DNA from: Pseudothauera hydrothermalis
Lineage (GTDB): Bacteria > Pseudomonadota > Gammaproteobacteria > Burkholderiales > Rhodocyclaceae
Reading direction: 5' to 3'
NCBI RefSeq assembly: GCF_003345255.1
Contig: NZ_CP029331.1
Location: 1,116,001 to 1,180,000 of the forward strand
DNA: 64,000 nt
Shown: positions 30,706 to 40,469 of the stretch, one piece after another
Layout: every line of letters begins with the position of its first letter
Position numbering within the stretch: the first letter of the stretch is position 1
Made by a program: the position numbers and the translations under genes
Notes under the pieces: model-generated
Seen by the model: only the letters and a program-made list of their open reading frames with translations
What the model was told of the DNA's origin: nothing
Databases searched by the model: none

Positions 30706-31218
30706 GGCAGCTGGCGCAGCACAACACGGCGGGCGATTATACGCTGCGCGGCGATGACCGCCTGACAATGGCTAAATGCTTTCGGCAGATCGTCTCGCGT
30801 GGATATTCGGGTATCCTGTATCGCAAAAATATCTCTGTGCAATGACTCATGTGCAGGGTTTGAATCGCGCGCGGGGGCGGACTGCCGTTGGCGACATGGC
30901 GAGGTTTTATCGCCTTGATGAACTGAACGCCCAGCACCTTTACAATGCGGCCCGCAACGCGTAGAGATTGCAGCGTGGAAGCTGGCTAACGCGCGGAACG
31001 AAAACGGCGAACCTTTGTTGTACTCCAATCAAATTGGAGCAATCACCAATTTGAGCTTCGAGCGTAAGTTCGGCTGCATCATCGGCCAACTGGAAGTGGT
31101 CTCCGAGGTCATCGAGCAAAAGACCAAACGTGCAGTCATCCGGGTGGTCCAGAGCCTGGCCACTGCTGTTTTTTTGCCCGTGCATTGAACCTGTGCGGGC
31201 GCTTTTCCCCACAGGATC
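30706..31218. other. Intergenic region between mutL and purN
   Basis: This 513-base gap separates the divergent mutL and purN genes. From 30922 to 31188 the plus strand is open for 88 codons and codon use looks coding-like, including FERKFGCIIGQLEVV. No ATG or ribosome site begins it; the first plausible start is a TTG pair near 31015. It may be a gene remnant or an undetected small gene. I see no tRNA or strong terminator. Confidence 0.4.
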
Positions 31219-31866
31219 ATGAAAACCATCGTCATTGTCATCTCCGGCCGCGGCAGCAACATGGAAGCCATCGTGCGCGCGGCCATCCCCGGGGTGCGCA
31301 TCGCCGCGGTAGTCAGTAACCGTCCGCAGGCCAAGGGTTTGGCGTTTGCCGCCGAGCACGGTATTGCCACGGCGGTGGTCGATCACACCGCCTACGCCGA
31401 CCGCGAAACGTTCGATGCCGCACTGGCCGAGGTCATCGACAGCCATTCGCCGGACCTGGTGGTGCTGGCCGGTTTCATGCGGGTGCTGAGCGAAGGCTTT
31501 GTGCGCCGTTACGAAGGTCGACTGCTCAATATCCACCCCTCGCTGCTGCCGTCTTTCCCCGGCCTGCATACCCACCGCCGCGCGCTGGAAGCCGGCGTGC
31601 GGATTCATGGCGCCACGGTGCACTTCGTCACCCCGGCGCTCGATTGCGGTCCGGTGGTCATTCAGGCCGCGGTGCCGGTGTTGGATGACGACGACGAGGA
31701 GCGCCTGGCCGCCCGGGTGCTGGCCGCCGAACACCGCATTTACCCGCAAGCGGTGCGTTGGTTCGTAGAAGGCCGCATCCGTGTGGTGGGCAACCGTGTT
31801 GAAGTGCTGGGTGCGGCGCAGGCGGCGGCTGCGCTGATCGTGCCGGCGCTGGAGAGCGCTTCGTGA
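31219..31866 (+). CDS. purN: Phosphoribosylglycinamide formyltransferase PurN
   Basis: A 215-residue enzyme of purine synthesis transferring formyl from N10-formyltetrahydrofolate to GAR. The family signature is intact: NIHPSLLPSFPGLHTHRRAL with the catalytic Asn-His, followed by GATVHFV and the Asp in LDCGPVVIQ. An N-terminal SGRGSNMEA phosphate-binding loop is present. The stop overlaps the GTG start of the next gene. Confidence 0.95.
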   Translation: MKTIVIVISGRGSNMEAIVRAAIPGVRIAAVVSNRPQAKGLAFAAEHGIATAVVDHTAYADRETFDAALAEVIDSHSPDLVVLAGFMRVLSEGFVRRYEGRLLNIHPSLLPSFPGLHTHRRALEAGVRIHGATVHFVTPALDCGPVVIQAAVPVLDDDDEERLAARVLAAEHRIYPQAVRWFVEGRIRVVGNRVEVLGAAQAAAALIVPALESAS

Positions 31867-32606
31867 GCAGGCGCATACAGTCGGTTGCTGCACGCTTGGC
31901 GCTGCTGGCGTTATTCGTTTTGATGCCGGGCTGGGCGCTGGCCGGGCCGTGGCCTGCGAGCGGGGAAATCGTGTACCAGATCACCATGAGCGGCGGGCCG
32001 CCGATCGGTGAGGCGCGGCACAGTTGGTCACATGATGGCCGGCAGTACCGTATGCAGACCACGGTGCGCACGGTCGGTTTGGCCGCATGGGTGAAAAATC
32101 TGCATTACGTGCAGCGCAGCGAAGGCGCTGTGACAGCGGCAGGGTTGCGCCCGGCCCGCTTCAGTGTGGAGCGCGAAGGCAAACAGGCCGAGCTTGCTGA
32201 ATTCGATTGGCAGCGCGGCGTGGTGGTCCACACCCGCAAGGGGCGTACCCGTGAGTCTGCGGTGCAGGCCAACGATCAAGATGTGCTCAGCCTGTGGCAT
32301 CAGATCGCCCTCGGCAGCGGGCGACCGCTACCTGATCGGCTCAAGGTGGTGACCGGGCGCAAGGCGGCGGAATCAACCTTACGTTGGGAGGGCGAAGAAT
32401 TCGTCGAGTTACCGCTGGGGCGGGTTGCAACCCGGCGGCTGACGGCGCGGGCGGTCGATGGCAGCCTGCAAATCGAGGTGTGGTTTGCCACTGAGCAACA
32501 CATGCTGCCGGTACGGCTACGGATGACCGACGACGAGGGTGGGGTGTTGGACCAGCGTGCCAGCGAACTGCGCGTTGCGGCGGCGATGAATGGGATGGAT
32601 GGATGA
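31863..32606 (+). CDS. DUF3108 exported protein
   Basis: A 247-residue protein with a cleavable signal peptide (ALLALFVLMPGWALAGP, cut near residue 27). The remaining beta-rich region fits DUF3108, a periplasmic family of unknown function often near purN in betaproteobacteria. The GTG start overlaps purN TGA by four bases, and its TGA overlaps the methyltransferase ATG. Translational coupling of all three is likely. Confidence 0.85.
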   Translation: MSRRIQSVAARLALLALFVLMPGWALAGPWPASGEIVYQITMSGGPPIGEARHSWSHDGRQYRMQTTVRTVGLAAWVKNLHYVQRSEGAVTAAGLRPARFSVEREGKQAELAEFDWQRGVVVHTRKGRTRESAVQANDQDVLSLWHQIALGSGRPLPDRLKVVTGRKAAESTLRWEGEEFVELPLGRVATRRLTARAVDGSLQIEVWFATEQHMLPVRLRMTDDEGGVLDQRASELRVAAAMNGMDG

Positions 32607-33931
32607 AGGCGAACGCAAAACAGGGCAAACGGAACACTGCCCCGCTCATTGCAGCGAAGGTCAATGCCGCGGGGGTCAGCCGCCCGCTGCTGGTGCAGGC
32701 CACGCAGGCACTGGGGGCGGTGCTCTGCATGGAGCATCCGGCCGATGCGGTGCTATCGAGGTATTTCCGTGAGCACCCTACACTGGGCCAGCGCGACCGC
32801 GCGTTTGTGGCCGAAACCATCTATGGCGTGCTGCGCCGGCTGCGCTGGCTGCGCCGTTTGGCCGGGGCCGAGGCGACCCCACGGCAATTGCTGCTGGCCT
32901 GGTTGGCTCGCGGCGAAGGCTGGCCGCTGCGTCACTTCGAGGACGTCACCGCGCCTGCCGAACGCGAATGGATCGCCGGGTTGAAGGCGCGGGAGATGGA
33001 CGAGGGCAGTCTCGCCGAACGCGCCGACCTGCCCGACTGGCTGGTCGAGCGCCTACTCTACCTGACCGACGAAGCCGGTTTGCTGGCTTTGGCGCGCAGT
33101 CTCAACCGCCCGGCGCCGCTCGATCTGCGCGCCAACCTGATCAAAACCGACCGTGAAGCGCTGCTTACCCGATTGCAGGCCGACGGCATCGCCGCCGAGG
33201 CCGGCGCCTTGTCGCCGCATGCCATCCGCGTGGCCGGCAAGCCGGCACTGCATAAACATCCGGCTTTTCTCGATGGCAGCTTTGAGGTGCAGGACCAAGG
33301 CTCGCAATTGCTCAGCTTTCTGGTGCAACCCAAGCGTGGCGAGATGGTGGTGGATTTTTGCGCCGGGGCTGGCGGCAAAACACTGCATCTGGGGGCGATG
33401 ATGCGTTCAACCGGAAGGTTGTACGCCTTGGATGTGTCCGAGCGGCGGCTGGCCAAGCTCAAGCCACGTATGGCGCGCGCCGGCCTGACCAACGTGCATC
33501 CAGTGTGCATTGCCCATGAACACGACGCCCGGATCAAGCGCCTGGTCGGTAAAGCCGACCGCGTGTTGGTCGACGCGCCTTGTAGCGGCCTGGGCACGCT
33601 GCGCCGCAATCCCGATTTGAAATGGCGTCAGAGCCCGCAATCGGTGGCCGAAATGGTGGCCAAGCAAGGCAGCATCCTGGCGGCAGCCGCGCGTCTGGTG
33701 CGCCCAGGTGGGCGGTTGGTGTATGCCACCTGCAGCCTGCTCGCCGAGGAGAACGACGGCGTGGTCGATGCCTTTCTGGCTCAGCATCCGGATTTTCAGG
33801 CGGTCGGCGCGCAAGATATCTTGGCCAAGCAGGGCATTGCGCTGGATACCGGCCTGCGCCTGCGCCTGTCGCCAGCGAACCATGATACGGACGGTTTTTT
33901 TGCTGCCGTGCTGGAGCGTCATGCGGGCTAA
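32603..33931 (+). CDS. RsmB/NOP-family RNA m5C methyltransferase
   Basis: A 442-residue SAM-dependent RNA cytosine-5 methyltransferase. An N-terminal helical NusB-like region (about 20-160) precedes the Rossmann domain with VDFCAGAGGKTLHLGA. The two catalytic cysteines are in VLVDAPCSGLGTLRRNP and LVYATCSLLAEEN. It could be RsmB (16S C967) or a paralogue; the usual rsmB neighbours fmt and def are absent. It overlaps the preceding stop by four bases and the next gene by eleven. Confidence 0.88.
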   Translation: MKANAKQGKRNTAPLIAAKVNAAGVSRPLLVQATQALGAVLCMEHPADAVLSRYFREHPTLGQRDRAFVAETIYGVLRRLRWLRRLAGAEATPRQLLLAWLARGEGWPLRHFEDVTAPAEREWIAGLKAREMDEGSLAERADLPDWLVERLLYLTDEAGLLALARSLNRPAPLDLRANLIKTDREALLTRLQADGIAAEAGALSPHAIRVAGKPALHKHPAFLDGSFEVQDQGSQLLSFLVQPKRGEMVVDFCAGAGGKTLHLGAMMRSTGRLYALDVSERRLAKLKPRMARAGLTNVHPVCIAHEHDARIKRLVGKADRVLVDAPCSGLGTLRRNPDLKWRQSPQSVAEMVAKQGSILAAAARLVRPGGRLVYATCSLLAEENDGVVDAFLAQHPDFQAVGAQDILAKQGIALDTGLRLRLSPANHDTDGFFAAVLERHAG

Positions 33932-34502
33932 GCTTGTGCTGGCGCTCATCGGCTTGGCAACGGCTGCCCCGCTTGCCGCCGGCCAACGCCTGCCTGCCCA
34001 AGGCAGCGTGGAAGTGGCGTTTTCTCCGGCGGACGATCCGGAGGCGTTGTTGATCGAATTGATCGGGGGCGCGCGCCACAGTGTGCATGTGCAGGCTTAT
34101 CTGTTTACCAGTCGCAAGCTTGCCGCCGCCCTGATCGCTGCGCAGCGTCGCGGCGTGGCGGTACAGGTGCTGGCCGATGCGCAACAGCACAAGCGGGGGC
34201 GTAACGCGCTCGACCAATTGCTTGCTGCTGGCATCCCGGTAGCTTTTGAGACCGCTTATGCGGCCGCGCACAACAAAGTCATGATCGTCGATGCCGCCGG
34301 TCCCGGCTGTGCGGTGGCGACCGGTTCTTACAACTACACCTGGTCTGCGCGCAACCGTAACGCCGAAAACCTCATCGTGCTGCGCGACCATTGCGCGTTG
34401 GCGCAACTTTATTTGCGCAATTGGCAGCGTCACCGCGAGGCGGCCACCGAACTGCATCGCCTCCCATGGCATCCGCCGCCTGGCGCTTCTTCGGGCGGCT
34501 GA
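33921..34502 (+). CDS. Exported phospholipase D-like nuclease (single HKD motif)
   Basis: A 193-residue protein with a signal peptide (AKLVLALIGLATAAPLAAG) and one HxK(x)4D catalytic motif, HNKVMIVD, followed by ATGSYNYTWSA. Single-HKD proteins of this size dimerise to form the active site, as in the Salmonella endonuclease Nuc. It probably degrades nucleic acid or phospholipid in the periplasm. Confidence 0.85.
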   Translation: MRAKLVLALIGLATAAPLAAGQRLPAQGSVEVAFSPADDPEALLIELIGGARHSVHVQAYLFTSRKLAAALIAAQRRGVAVQVLADAQQHKRGRNALDQLLAAGIPVAFETAYAAAHNKVMIVDAAGPGCAVATGSYNYTWSARNRNAENLIVLRDHCALAQLYLRNWQRHREAATELHRLPWHPPPGASSGG

Positions 34503-34612
34503 ACTTACCCTCGGCCCCGGGGTCAGTACCCAGGCGACCGGACACTTGCCGGACGTGGCGGCAGGCGTAGAATCTTCCGGCCGCGCTCTCTGAAAGAAGG
34601 ATTTTGTAACAT

Positions 34613-35782
34613 ATGTATCTCGGATTGATCGATCTGCCCTGGTGGGGCTATGTCCTCGTCACGCTTGCGCTCACCCATGTCACCATCGTCTCGGTGACTA
34701 TTTATTTGCACCGCCATCAAGCGCATCGGGCGCTGGATTTGCATCCGATCGCCAGCCACTTTTTTCGTTTCTGGTTGTGGCTCACCACCGGCATGGTGAC
34801 CAAGGAATGGACGGCCATCCACCGCAAGCATCACGCCAAGTGCGAAACCGCAGAAGACCCCCACAGTCCGCAAATTCGTGGTCTGCGCAAAGTTTTGCTC
34901 GAAGGCGCGGAGCTTTACCGCGCCGAGGCCAAAAACGCCGAAACACTGGCGCGCTATGGGCACGGCACTCCCGATGACTGGCTGGAGCGCAAGGTGTATC
35001 GCCACTCGATCCTGGGTGTGTCGATCATGCTGATCGTCGATCTGGTGCTGTTCGGACCGATCGGGCTGACCATCTGGGCGGTGCAGATGGCGTGGATCCC
35101 GTTCTGGGCGGCTGGCGTGGTCAATGGTTTGGCCCACTACTGGGGTTATCGGAACTTCAATTGCGCCGACGCCTCCACCAATCTTTTGCCCTGGGGCATC
35201 TTGATCGGCGGAGAGGAGTTGCACAACAACCATCACAGCTTTGCCACGTCGGCCAAGCTGTCCGCCAAATGGTATGAATTCGATATTGGCTGGATGTATA
35301 TCCGCATTCTCGCCATGCTGGGCTTGGCCACGCCGCGCAAGGTGATTCCCAAGCCTCGCTTCGCCGCCGCCAAGCAAGCGGTCGATCTGGATACCCTGCA
35401 AGCGGTGCTGACCCATCGTTATGACGTGATGACGCGCTATGTGGCCTCGCTCAAGCGCTTGTGCAAGGACGAAATCGCAAGCCTCAAAGCCCGTCATGCC
35501 GGGCGCTTCGACCCCAAGGCGCTGCGTCGCTGGGTGCTGTCCGGTGAAGACCGGCATCTGAATGAGCATGACAGGCGCCAGTTTGCCGAGGTGTTGCGTG
35601 ACAGCCGGGCGCTGGCGACGGTGGTGGCGATGCGTGAAGAACTGGCTGCGATTTGGGCGCGCTCCAACGCGACCCGCGAGCAGTTGCTGGCTCAGTTGCA
35701 CGACTGGATTCAACGCGCTGAGCAAAGCGGTATCGAGCAACTTCAGGAATTTTCTCTGCGGCTGCGGCGTTATGCGCTCTGA
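34613..35782 (+). CDS. Membrane fatty-acid desaturase (delta-9 type)
   Basis: A 389-residue di-iron desaturase. The three histidine boxes are HRHQAH (about 40), HRKHH (about 72) and HNNHH (about 205), with hydrophobic membrane spans between them. It should introduce a double bond into acyl chains and so adjust membrane fluidity. A charged helical tail of about 130 residues after the catalytic core is a feature of this bacterial subgroup. An AGAAGGA ribosome site precedes the ATG. Confidence 0.88.
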   Translation: MYLGLIDLPWWGYVLVTLALTHVTIVSVTIYLHRHQAHRALDLHPIASHFFRFWLWLTTGMVTKEWTAIHRKHHAKCETAEDPHSPQIRGLRKVLLEGAELYRAEAKNAETLARYGHGTPDDWLERKVYRHSILGVSIMLIVDLVLFGPIGLTIWAVQMAWIPFWAAGVVNGLAHYWGYRNFNCADASTNLLPWGILIGGEELHNNHHSFATSAKLSAKWYEFDIGWMYIRILAMLGLATPRKVIPKPRFAAAKQAVDLDTLQAVLTHRYDVMTRYVASLKRLCKDEIASLKARHAGRFDPKALRRWVLSGEDRHLNEHDRRQFAEVLRDSRALATVVAMREELAAIWARSNATREQLLAQLHDWIQRAEQSGIEQLQEFSLRLRRYAL

Positions 35783-35887
35783 GCCGGCCGGCTCAAACAT
35801 GGCTCGACTGCCGCCGGTGCGGTCGCAGGTAGCGTAGACGTCGATTCGGTGCGCGGCGATTTCGGTGTGGCCGGCGGGAGCAAACCA

Positions 35888-36220
35888 ATGGGGCAAAAAT
35901 GGAACCGACTGCCGGGTATGCGACGCGAGCCGCCTGGCCTAGAACGCACCATACTGCGCAAACTTCCGCTGGTGGCTATGTGGGGGACCGCGCTTGCGCT
36001 GCTGCCGGCGCTGATTGCGCGTGCGCTCTGGAGCGCGAGCGCCAGCACAGAAGCGTATCGTGCAATGCAGTGGGCTGACATCTGGGCGTTAGGCAGTGTC
36101 ACGCTGTTCTGGGCTGCGCTACTGACCGTGTGTATCTTCTGTGTGGTGGTGCTGGTGATGAAGGGGCCGGCCTATATCGCCGACCGCTACGACTTGCCCG
36201 ACAGCGACCGGCCGCGGTGA
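35888..36220 (+). CDS. Small two-span membrane protein, unknown
   Basis: A 110-residue protein with two hydrophobic segments (about 31-48 and 70-95) and a hydrophilic C-terminus ending DLPDSDRPR. ATG 35888 has a GGCGGGAG ribosome site; an earlier GTG at 35849 is less convincing. No family is recognised. It converges with petA. Confidence 0.6.
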   Translation: MGQKWNRLPGMRREPPGLERTILRKLPLVAMWGTALALLPALIARALWSASASTEAYRAMQWADIWALGSVTLFWAALLTVCIFCVVVLVMKGPAYIADRYDLPDSDRPR

Positions 36221-36249
36221 GCCGCTCTGCAAAGCTTGAGGCGCGTGGC

Positions 36250-36843
36250 TCATGCCTGGGCGCCGTTCTGGTCTTCGCCGATCAGCAGCGTGGTCGGTCC
36301 AAGCCAGACATGTGGCGGTATTTCCAGGTTGGTGGGTGCCGGCTGGTGGCGGAAGACTCGTCCGGCTAGGTCGAACATCGAACCATGGCAGGGGCACAGA
36401 AAACCGCCCGGCCAATCGGCGCCCAACCCGCTGGCAGGGCCGGCTTGAAGTTTTTCGCTGGGCGAGCAGCCCAGGTGGGTGCAGATGCCAATTACCACCA
36501 AGTATTCCGGCATGATCGCGCGGTGTGGGTTGGTGGCGTAGTCCGGCTGCACCGAGTCTGCCGATAGCGGGTCGGCCAAGCGATCTTCATGCCCGCCCAG
36601 ATTGGCGAGCATTTCGGCGGTGCGGCGCAAAATCCACACCGGCTTGCCGCGCCACTCCACGGTCATCATTTCTCCGGGGGCGAGCTTGGAGACATCGGCT
36701 TCGACCGGTGCACCGGCAGCCCTGGCGCGCTCGGAAGGGGTCAGGCTGGCAACAAAGGGCACAGCCGTAGCCGCGGCGGCGGCGGCCCCTGCGGCCGAGG
36801 TGGCGATCAACAGATTGCGACGATCTTTGGCAAGGTCTGGCAT
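36250..36843 (-). CDS. petA: Ubiquinol-cytochrome c reductase Rieske iron-sulfur subunit
   Basis: A 197-residue protein with a Tat-like N-terminus (DRRNLLIATSAAG) that doubles as the membrane anchor. A C-terminal Rieske domain binds [2Fe-2S] through CTHLGC and CPCHGS. The protein matches bc1 Rieske subunits in length. Oddly, no cytochrome b or c1 gene follows; the gene ends at a convergent unknown gene. It is therefore an orphan copy, which may serve a bc1 complex encoded elsewhere. It lies downstream of fisR on the same strand. Confidence 0.93.
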   Translation of the reverse strand: MPDLAKDRRNLLIATSAAGAAAAAATAVPFVASLTPSERARAAGAPVEADVSKLAPGEMMTVEWRGKPVWILRRTAEMLANLGGHEDRLADPLSADSVQPDYATNPHRAIMPEYLVVIGICTHLGCSPSEKLQAGPASGLGADWPGGFLCPCHGSMFDLAGRVFRHQPAPTNLEIPPHVWLGPTTLLIGEDQNGAQA

Positions 36844-37024
36844 CTCGGGTGCTCCCTCAACGGCGTGGAAAAAAGCTGCCGAACATCATCGATGCCCGGC
36901 AGCCAAGCTGAAGCGGTAGTCCGGAGGAAGGAAACTCGGACAACGGCCTGCTAGGGGTTGGGGGACGTCGAGGTGACGCAGCAGCGACCGCTTGGGCAAG
37001 TTCTCCCGCTTCTGCCCAGGGAGA

Positions 37025-37040
37025 TTCAAATAACGTGCCA
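37025..37040 (-). promoter_or_regulatory. Sigma-54-like sequence before petA
   Basis: On the minus strand TGGCACGTTATTTGAA fits the -24 element exactly, with correct spacing, but the -12 GC is GA. It would start about 170 bases before petA. The imperfect -12 element makes this tentative. Confidence 0.3.
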
Positions 37041-37149
37041 GCTCGATTCAATTCTTCGGGTTTGGCTGAAAATTAATTTATAAACAAAGCTTTAATTTTT
37101 GATTGCGATTGACAGTCAGAAGGCGACTCGCCGTCGGGTATGCTTTTTT

Positions 37150-37196
37150 TGACAGCTTTTGTCAGAGATAGCGGCATAGCCTGACATTTTTGTCGG
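37150..37196 (-). promoter_or_regulatory. Two TGACA-type dyads upstream of petA
   Basis: TGACAGCTTTTGTCA (37150-37164) and TGACATTTTTGTCGG (37182-37196), start to start 32 bp apart, lie 110-170 bp upstream of the sigma-54-like sequence. They resemble the TGACATTGGTGTCA dyad before the TDT gene. Their use as activator sites is inferred. Confidence 0.3.
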
Positions 37197-37199
37197 ACG

Positions 37200-38537
37200 C
37201 TAGGTTTGTTGGTACTGTCTGAGCTTGCGGTATAAGGTGCGCTCGCTGATGCCTAGTTTTTCAGCCAATGCCTTGCGGCTGCCGCGGTGAGCCTGCACCA
37301 CCTGCAGGAAGCTGCGGCGCTCGATGTCGTCCCAGCGCGGTGTATCGTCCGCGCTGCGCTGGCGCTGTCCATCGGTGTCGCTCGAGTCGGCAAGCGCGGA
37401 GCAGGTGCGCAGTTCCGCATCCAGGTGTTCGATATCGATTTCCTCGCCGTCGCACATCAAGCTGGCCCGTTCCAGCAGGTTGCGCAGCTCGCGTACATTG
37501 CCCGGATAGCTGTATTGGACCAGCACTGCCAGGGCAGCAGGTGTGACACGCAGTCGACGCCCCGCCGCCACACGGGCGAGCAGCGATTCGACCAGCAGCG
37601 GAATGTCGCTGGCGCGCTCGCGCAACGGCGGCACGGTGATCGGGAAGGTGTTGATCCGGTAGTAGAGATCCTGACGGAAGCTGCCTTGCGCGATCATTTG
37701 CTTGAGCGGCCGGTGAGTGGCCGAGATCAAACGGATGTCGGCGCGGCGCAGTTCGGTGGAGCCCACCCGGCGGTAGGTGCCGGTTTCCAGCAGACGCAGC
37801 AGCTTGACCTGCATGCCCAGCGGAATGTCGCCGATCTCGTCAAGAAAAAGAGTGCCGCCGCTGGCCGCTTCCACCAGACCGGGCTTGCGGCTGGTGGCGC
37901 CGGTGAAGGCGCCACGTTCATGACCGAATAGTTCGCTTTCGAACAGGGTCTCGGGCAGGCCCGAGCAATCCACCGCGACAAAAGGATGGCCCGCCCGCTG
38001 GCTGGCGGCATGAATGGCGTTGGCCACCAATTCCTTGCCGGTGCCCGATTCGCCCTGCAGCAGGATGCTGGCGTTGGAAGGCGCGGCGCGTGCGATCAGC
38101 CCGAGCATGTGCTGGAAGGCCGGGGCGCGGCCGACCAGTCCGGTGTGGTCGGAGAGGCCGCGGGCCACGTTCATCGGCTCCATCTTCTCGATGAACCAGG
38201 CGATTTCGCCGTTGGCGTCGCGAATCGGCGAAAGCTCGATGCTCACATATTCCTCGCCGCGCGGGGTGTGGTGCAGGTGCAGTACGCGCTCGCGCTGGCC
38301 GGACTTCAAGCTCTTGGCCAGTGGACAGGACTCGCCGGCCTGGTCGCAGGGGAGGTTGTAACGGTGGGAGATCTCGTAGCAGGTGCGTCCGATCACGCTG
38401 CGCCCGGTGGCAAAGCCGGCGCGGTAGGCCGTGTTGGCTGCGATGATGCGGTAGTTGCGGTCGCACAGGATGTGTGGCTCCGGCAGCGTATCCAGGAAAG
38501 ACAGGAGTTCGGGCAGGGGGCGGGTGTCGGGGTGCAT
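37200..38537 (-). CDS. fisR: FisR-type sigma-54 activator sensing sulfane sulfur
   Basis: A 445-residue enhancer-binding protein. The N-terminal PAS-like sensor (1-115) carries Cys53, Cys64 and Cys71 in [13 protein letters not shown] and ESCPLAK, exactly the numbering of the three polysulfide-sensing cysteines of Cupriavidus FisR. The AAA+ domain has GESGTGKE and GAFTGA, needed to remodel sigma-54 polymerase. A Fis-type HTH ends the protein ([14 protein letters not shown]). An in-frame TTG at 38549 is possible, but ATG 38537 has a GGACAG ribosome site and gives the family numbering. It is divergent from the cyd operon, and an activator site abuts its start, suggesting autocontrol. Confidence 0.92.
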   Translation of the reverse strand: MHPDTRPLPELLSFLDTLPEPHILCDRNYRIIAANTAYRAGFATGRSVIGRTCYEISHRYNLPCDQAGESCPLAKSLKSGQRERVLHLHHTPRGEEYVSIELSPIRDANGEIAWFIEKMEPMNVARGLSDHTGLVGRAPAFQHMLGLIARAAPSNASILLQGESGTGKELVANAIHAASQRAGHPFVAVDCSGLPETLFESELFGHERGAFTGATSRKPGLVEAASGGTLFLDEIGDIPLGMQVKLLRLLETGTYRRVGSTELRRADIRLISATHRPLKQMIAQGSFRQDLYYRINTFPITVPPLRERASDIPLLVESLLARVAAGRRLRVTPAALAVLVQYSYPGNVRELRNLLERASLMCDGEEIDIEHLDAELRTCSALADSSDTDGQRQRSADDTPRWDDIERRSFLQVVQAHRGSRKALAEKLGISERTLYRKLRQYQQT

Positions 38538-38542
38538 GATAC

Positions 38543-38598
38543 TGTCCAAATTGGCAGCGCAATGGCAGTTGATACTGGCAGAGTGTCCATGTTGGCAG
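38543..38598. promoter_or_regulatory. Two FisR upstream activator sites
   Basis: TGTCCAAATTGGCAG (38543-38557) and TGTCCATGTTGGCAG (38584-38598) are identical at 13 of 15 positions and 41 bp apart, four helical turns. Each has partial dyad symmetry (TGNCCA against TGGNCA). Two further TGGCAG half-sites lie between them (38563, 38576). They are 132 and 91 bp upstream of the sigma-54 promoter, the usual enhancer position. Confidence 0.7.
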
Positions 38599-38674
38599 TT
38601 CCGGCGTCAAGCAGACGGCTTTGACAATGATCAAAAATCGATAAAAATCAATAACATAGAGTGTTGATTAAGGG

Positions 38675-38691
38675 TTGGCATGGCGCTAGCA
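38675..38691 (+). promoter_or_regulatory. Sigma-54 promoter of the cyd operon
   Basis: TTGGCATGGCGCTAGCA keeps the invariant GG (38677-38678), N10, GC (38689-38690) of sigma-54 promoters. Transcription would begin near 38702, 19 bases before cydP. Confidence 0.8.
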
Positions 38692-38720
38692 TCTGCGCCC
38701 GTGCTGACCCGGAGAAACGC

Positions 38721-38921
38721 ATGCTTGCATCCGACCGAAAACTGCTGCGCGAGATCGTCGTGGTCGTCGTGCTCAAGCTGGTGCTGATCGCCGCCCTGTG
38801 GTGGGGGTTCATCCGCGACCACAAGGTCGAGGTGGATAGCGCACGGATGGCGGTGCATGCGGCCGGGGGCCTACAACAACCTGACGACGGAGAGACCGAT
38901 GGTCACAGAGCAACTCGTTGA
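38721..38921 (+). CDS. cydP: Cytochrome bd oxidase putative small subunit CydP
   Basis: A 66-residue protein with a basic N-terminus (DRKLLRE), one membrane helix (about 12-31) and the family string [13 protein letters not shown]. CydP is a small predicted subunit or assembly factor encoded just before cydA in many betaproteobacteria. ATG 38721 has a GGAGAAA ribosome site. The gene overlaps cydA by 23 bases. Confidence 0.85.
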   Translation: MLASDRKLLREIVVVVVLKLVLIAALWWGFIRDHKVEVDSARMAVHAAGGLQQPDDGETDGHRATR

Positions 38922-40455
38922 TCTTTCGCGGTTGCAGTTTGCCGCGACCGCGATGTACCACTTCCTGTTCGTGCCGCTGACCCTCGGGATGGTCTGGCTG
39001 CTGGTGATCATGGAAAGTGCGTACGTGATGACCGGCAAGCTCATCTACAAAGACATGACCCGCTTCTGGGGCAAGCTGTTCGGCATCAACTTCGCGCTGG
39101 GCGTGACCACCGGGATCACGCTGGAATTCCAGTTCGGCACCAACTGGGCCTACTACTCGCACTACGTGGGCGATATTTTCGGCGCGCCACTGGCCATCGA
39201 GGGGTTGATGGCCTTCTTTCTGGAATCGACCTTCATCGGCCTGTTCTTCTTCGGCTGGGACCGCCTGTCGCGGGTGCAGCACCTGATGGTGACCATCCTG
39301 ATGGCGGTGGGCACCAACCTCTCCGCGCTGTGGATCCTGATCGCCAACGGCTGGATGCAGCACCCGGTGGGCGCCGAATTCAGCTTTGAAACCATGCGTA
39401 TGGAACTCACCGACTTCTGGGCGGTGATGTTCAACCCGGATGCGCAGGCCAAGTTCGTGCACACCGTGTCGGCCGGCTATGTGACCGGGGCGATGTTCGT
39501 GTTGTCGATCTCGTCCTGGTATCTGCTGCGCCGTCGCGATCTGGAATTCGCCCGGCGCTCGTTTTCGATTGCCGCGGCCTTTGGCTTTGCCTCGGTGTGC
39601 TCGGTGATCGTGCTGGGCGACGAATCCGGCTATGTGGTGAGCGAGGCGCAGCAGACCAAGCTCGCCGCCATGGAGGCGATGTGGGAGACCGAGCCGGCGC
39701 CGGCCAGCTTCAACGTCATCGCCATCCCCAACGAAGCGGAGATGAAAAACGACTACGCCCTGCAAATCCCCTGGGTGATGGGTTTGATCGCTACCCGCTC
39801 GCTCGACCAGGAAATTCCCGGCATCCGCGAGATCGTCGCGCGCAACCGCGAGCGGGTCGAGGTGGGTGTGGAGGCGGTGCGCCTGCTCGAAGCCCTGCGC
39901 GCCGATCCGGGCAATGTCGAGCTGCGCGAGCGCTTCGATGCGGTCAAAGACGATCTGGGCTTTGGCCTGCTGCTGAAAAAATACGTCACCTCCATGGACG
40001 AGGTCACGCCGGAACTCATGGATCGCGCCGCACGCGACACCATCCCGAAGGTGGCGCCGCTGTTCTGGAGCTTTCGCATCATGGTGGCGCTGGGCTTTGC
40101 CATGCTGGCGCTATTCGGCCTGGCGCTGTGGTATTCGGTGAAGGGTAACTTCGAGCATAAGCGGTGGCTGCTGCGCTGGGCGTTGTGGTTTTTGCCGGCG
40201 CCGTGGATTGCCTCGGAACTGGGCTGGTTCGTCGCCGAGTACGGCCGTCAGCCCTGGACCATCTACGGCGTGCTGCCCACCCACCTGTCGGTATCTACGC
40301 TGACGGTGGAAAGCCTGTACGGCTCGCTGGCCGGCTTCGTCGGTTTTTATACCTTGCTGCTGATCGTCGAGATGTACCTGATGGTGCGCTTTGCCCGCCA
40401 GGGACCGGGCAGCCTGGGCACCGGTCGCTACATGAACGAAACCGCGCACGCCTGA
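38899..40455 (+). CDS. cydA: Cytochrome bd ubiquinol oxidase subunit I
   Basis: A 518-residue quinol oxidase core. His21 ([10 protein letters not shown]) corresponds to the haem b595 ligand and [12 protein letters not shown] to the quinol and haem region. The long Q-loop between helices 6 and 7 (about 255-385) places it with E. coli-type bd-I oxidases. The complex reduces oxygen to water with high affinity and resists sulfide, nitric oxide and cyanide. ATG 38899, with GGAGAGA just ahead, is preferred to the upstream in-frame start. Confidence 0.97.
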   Translation: MVTEQLVDLSRLQFAATAMYHFLFVPLTLGMVWLLVIMESAYVMTGKLIYKDMTRFWGKLFGINFALGVTTGITLEFQFGTNWAYYSHYVGDIFGAPLAIEGLMAFFLESTFIGLFFFGWDRLSRVQHLMVTILMAVGTNLSALWILIANGWMQHPVGAEFSFETMRMELTDFWAVMFNPDAQAKFVHTVSAGYVTGAMFVLSISSWYLLRRRDLEFARRSFSIAAAFGFASVCSVIVLGDESGYVVSEAQQTKLAAMEAMWETEPAPASFNVIAIPNEAEMKNDYALQIPWVMGLIATRSLDQEIPGIREIVARNRERVEVGVEAVRLLEALRADPGNVELRERFDAVKDDLGFGLLLKKYVTSMDEVTPELMDRAARDTIPKVAPLFWSFRIMVALGFAMLALFGLALWYSVKGNFEHKRWLLRWALWFLPAPWIASELGWFVAEYGRQPWTIYGVLPTHLSVSTLTVESLYGSLAGFVGFYTLLLIVEMYLMVRFARQGPGSLGTGRYMNETAHA

Positions 40456-40469
40456 GAGGAGGCTACATC

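Larger units (their letters stand above)
36844..37199. other. Intergenic region fisR-petA
   Basis: A 356-base gap, AT-rich between 37060 and 37160. It contains two TGACA-type dyads, a sigma-54-like sequence on the minus strand and no open frame worth calling. No convincing intrinsic terminator for fisR is visible. Confidence 0.6.
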
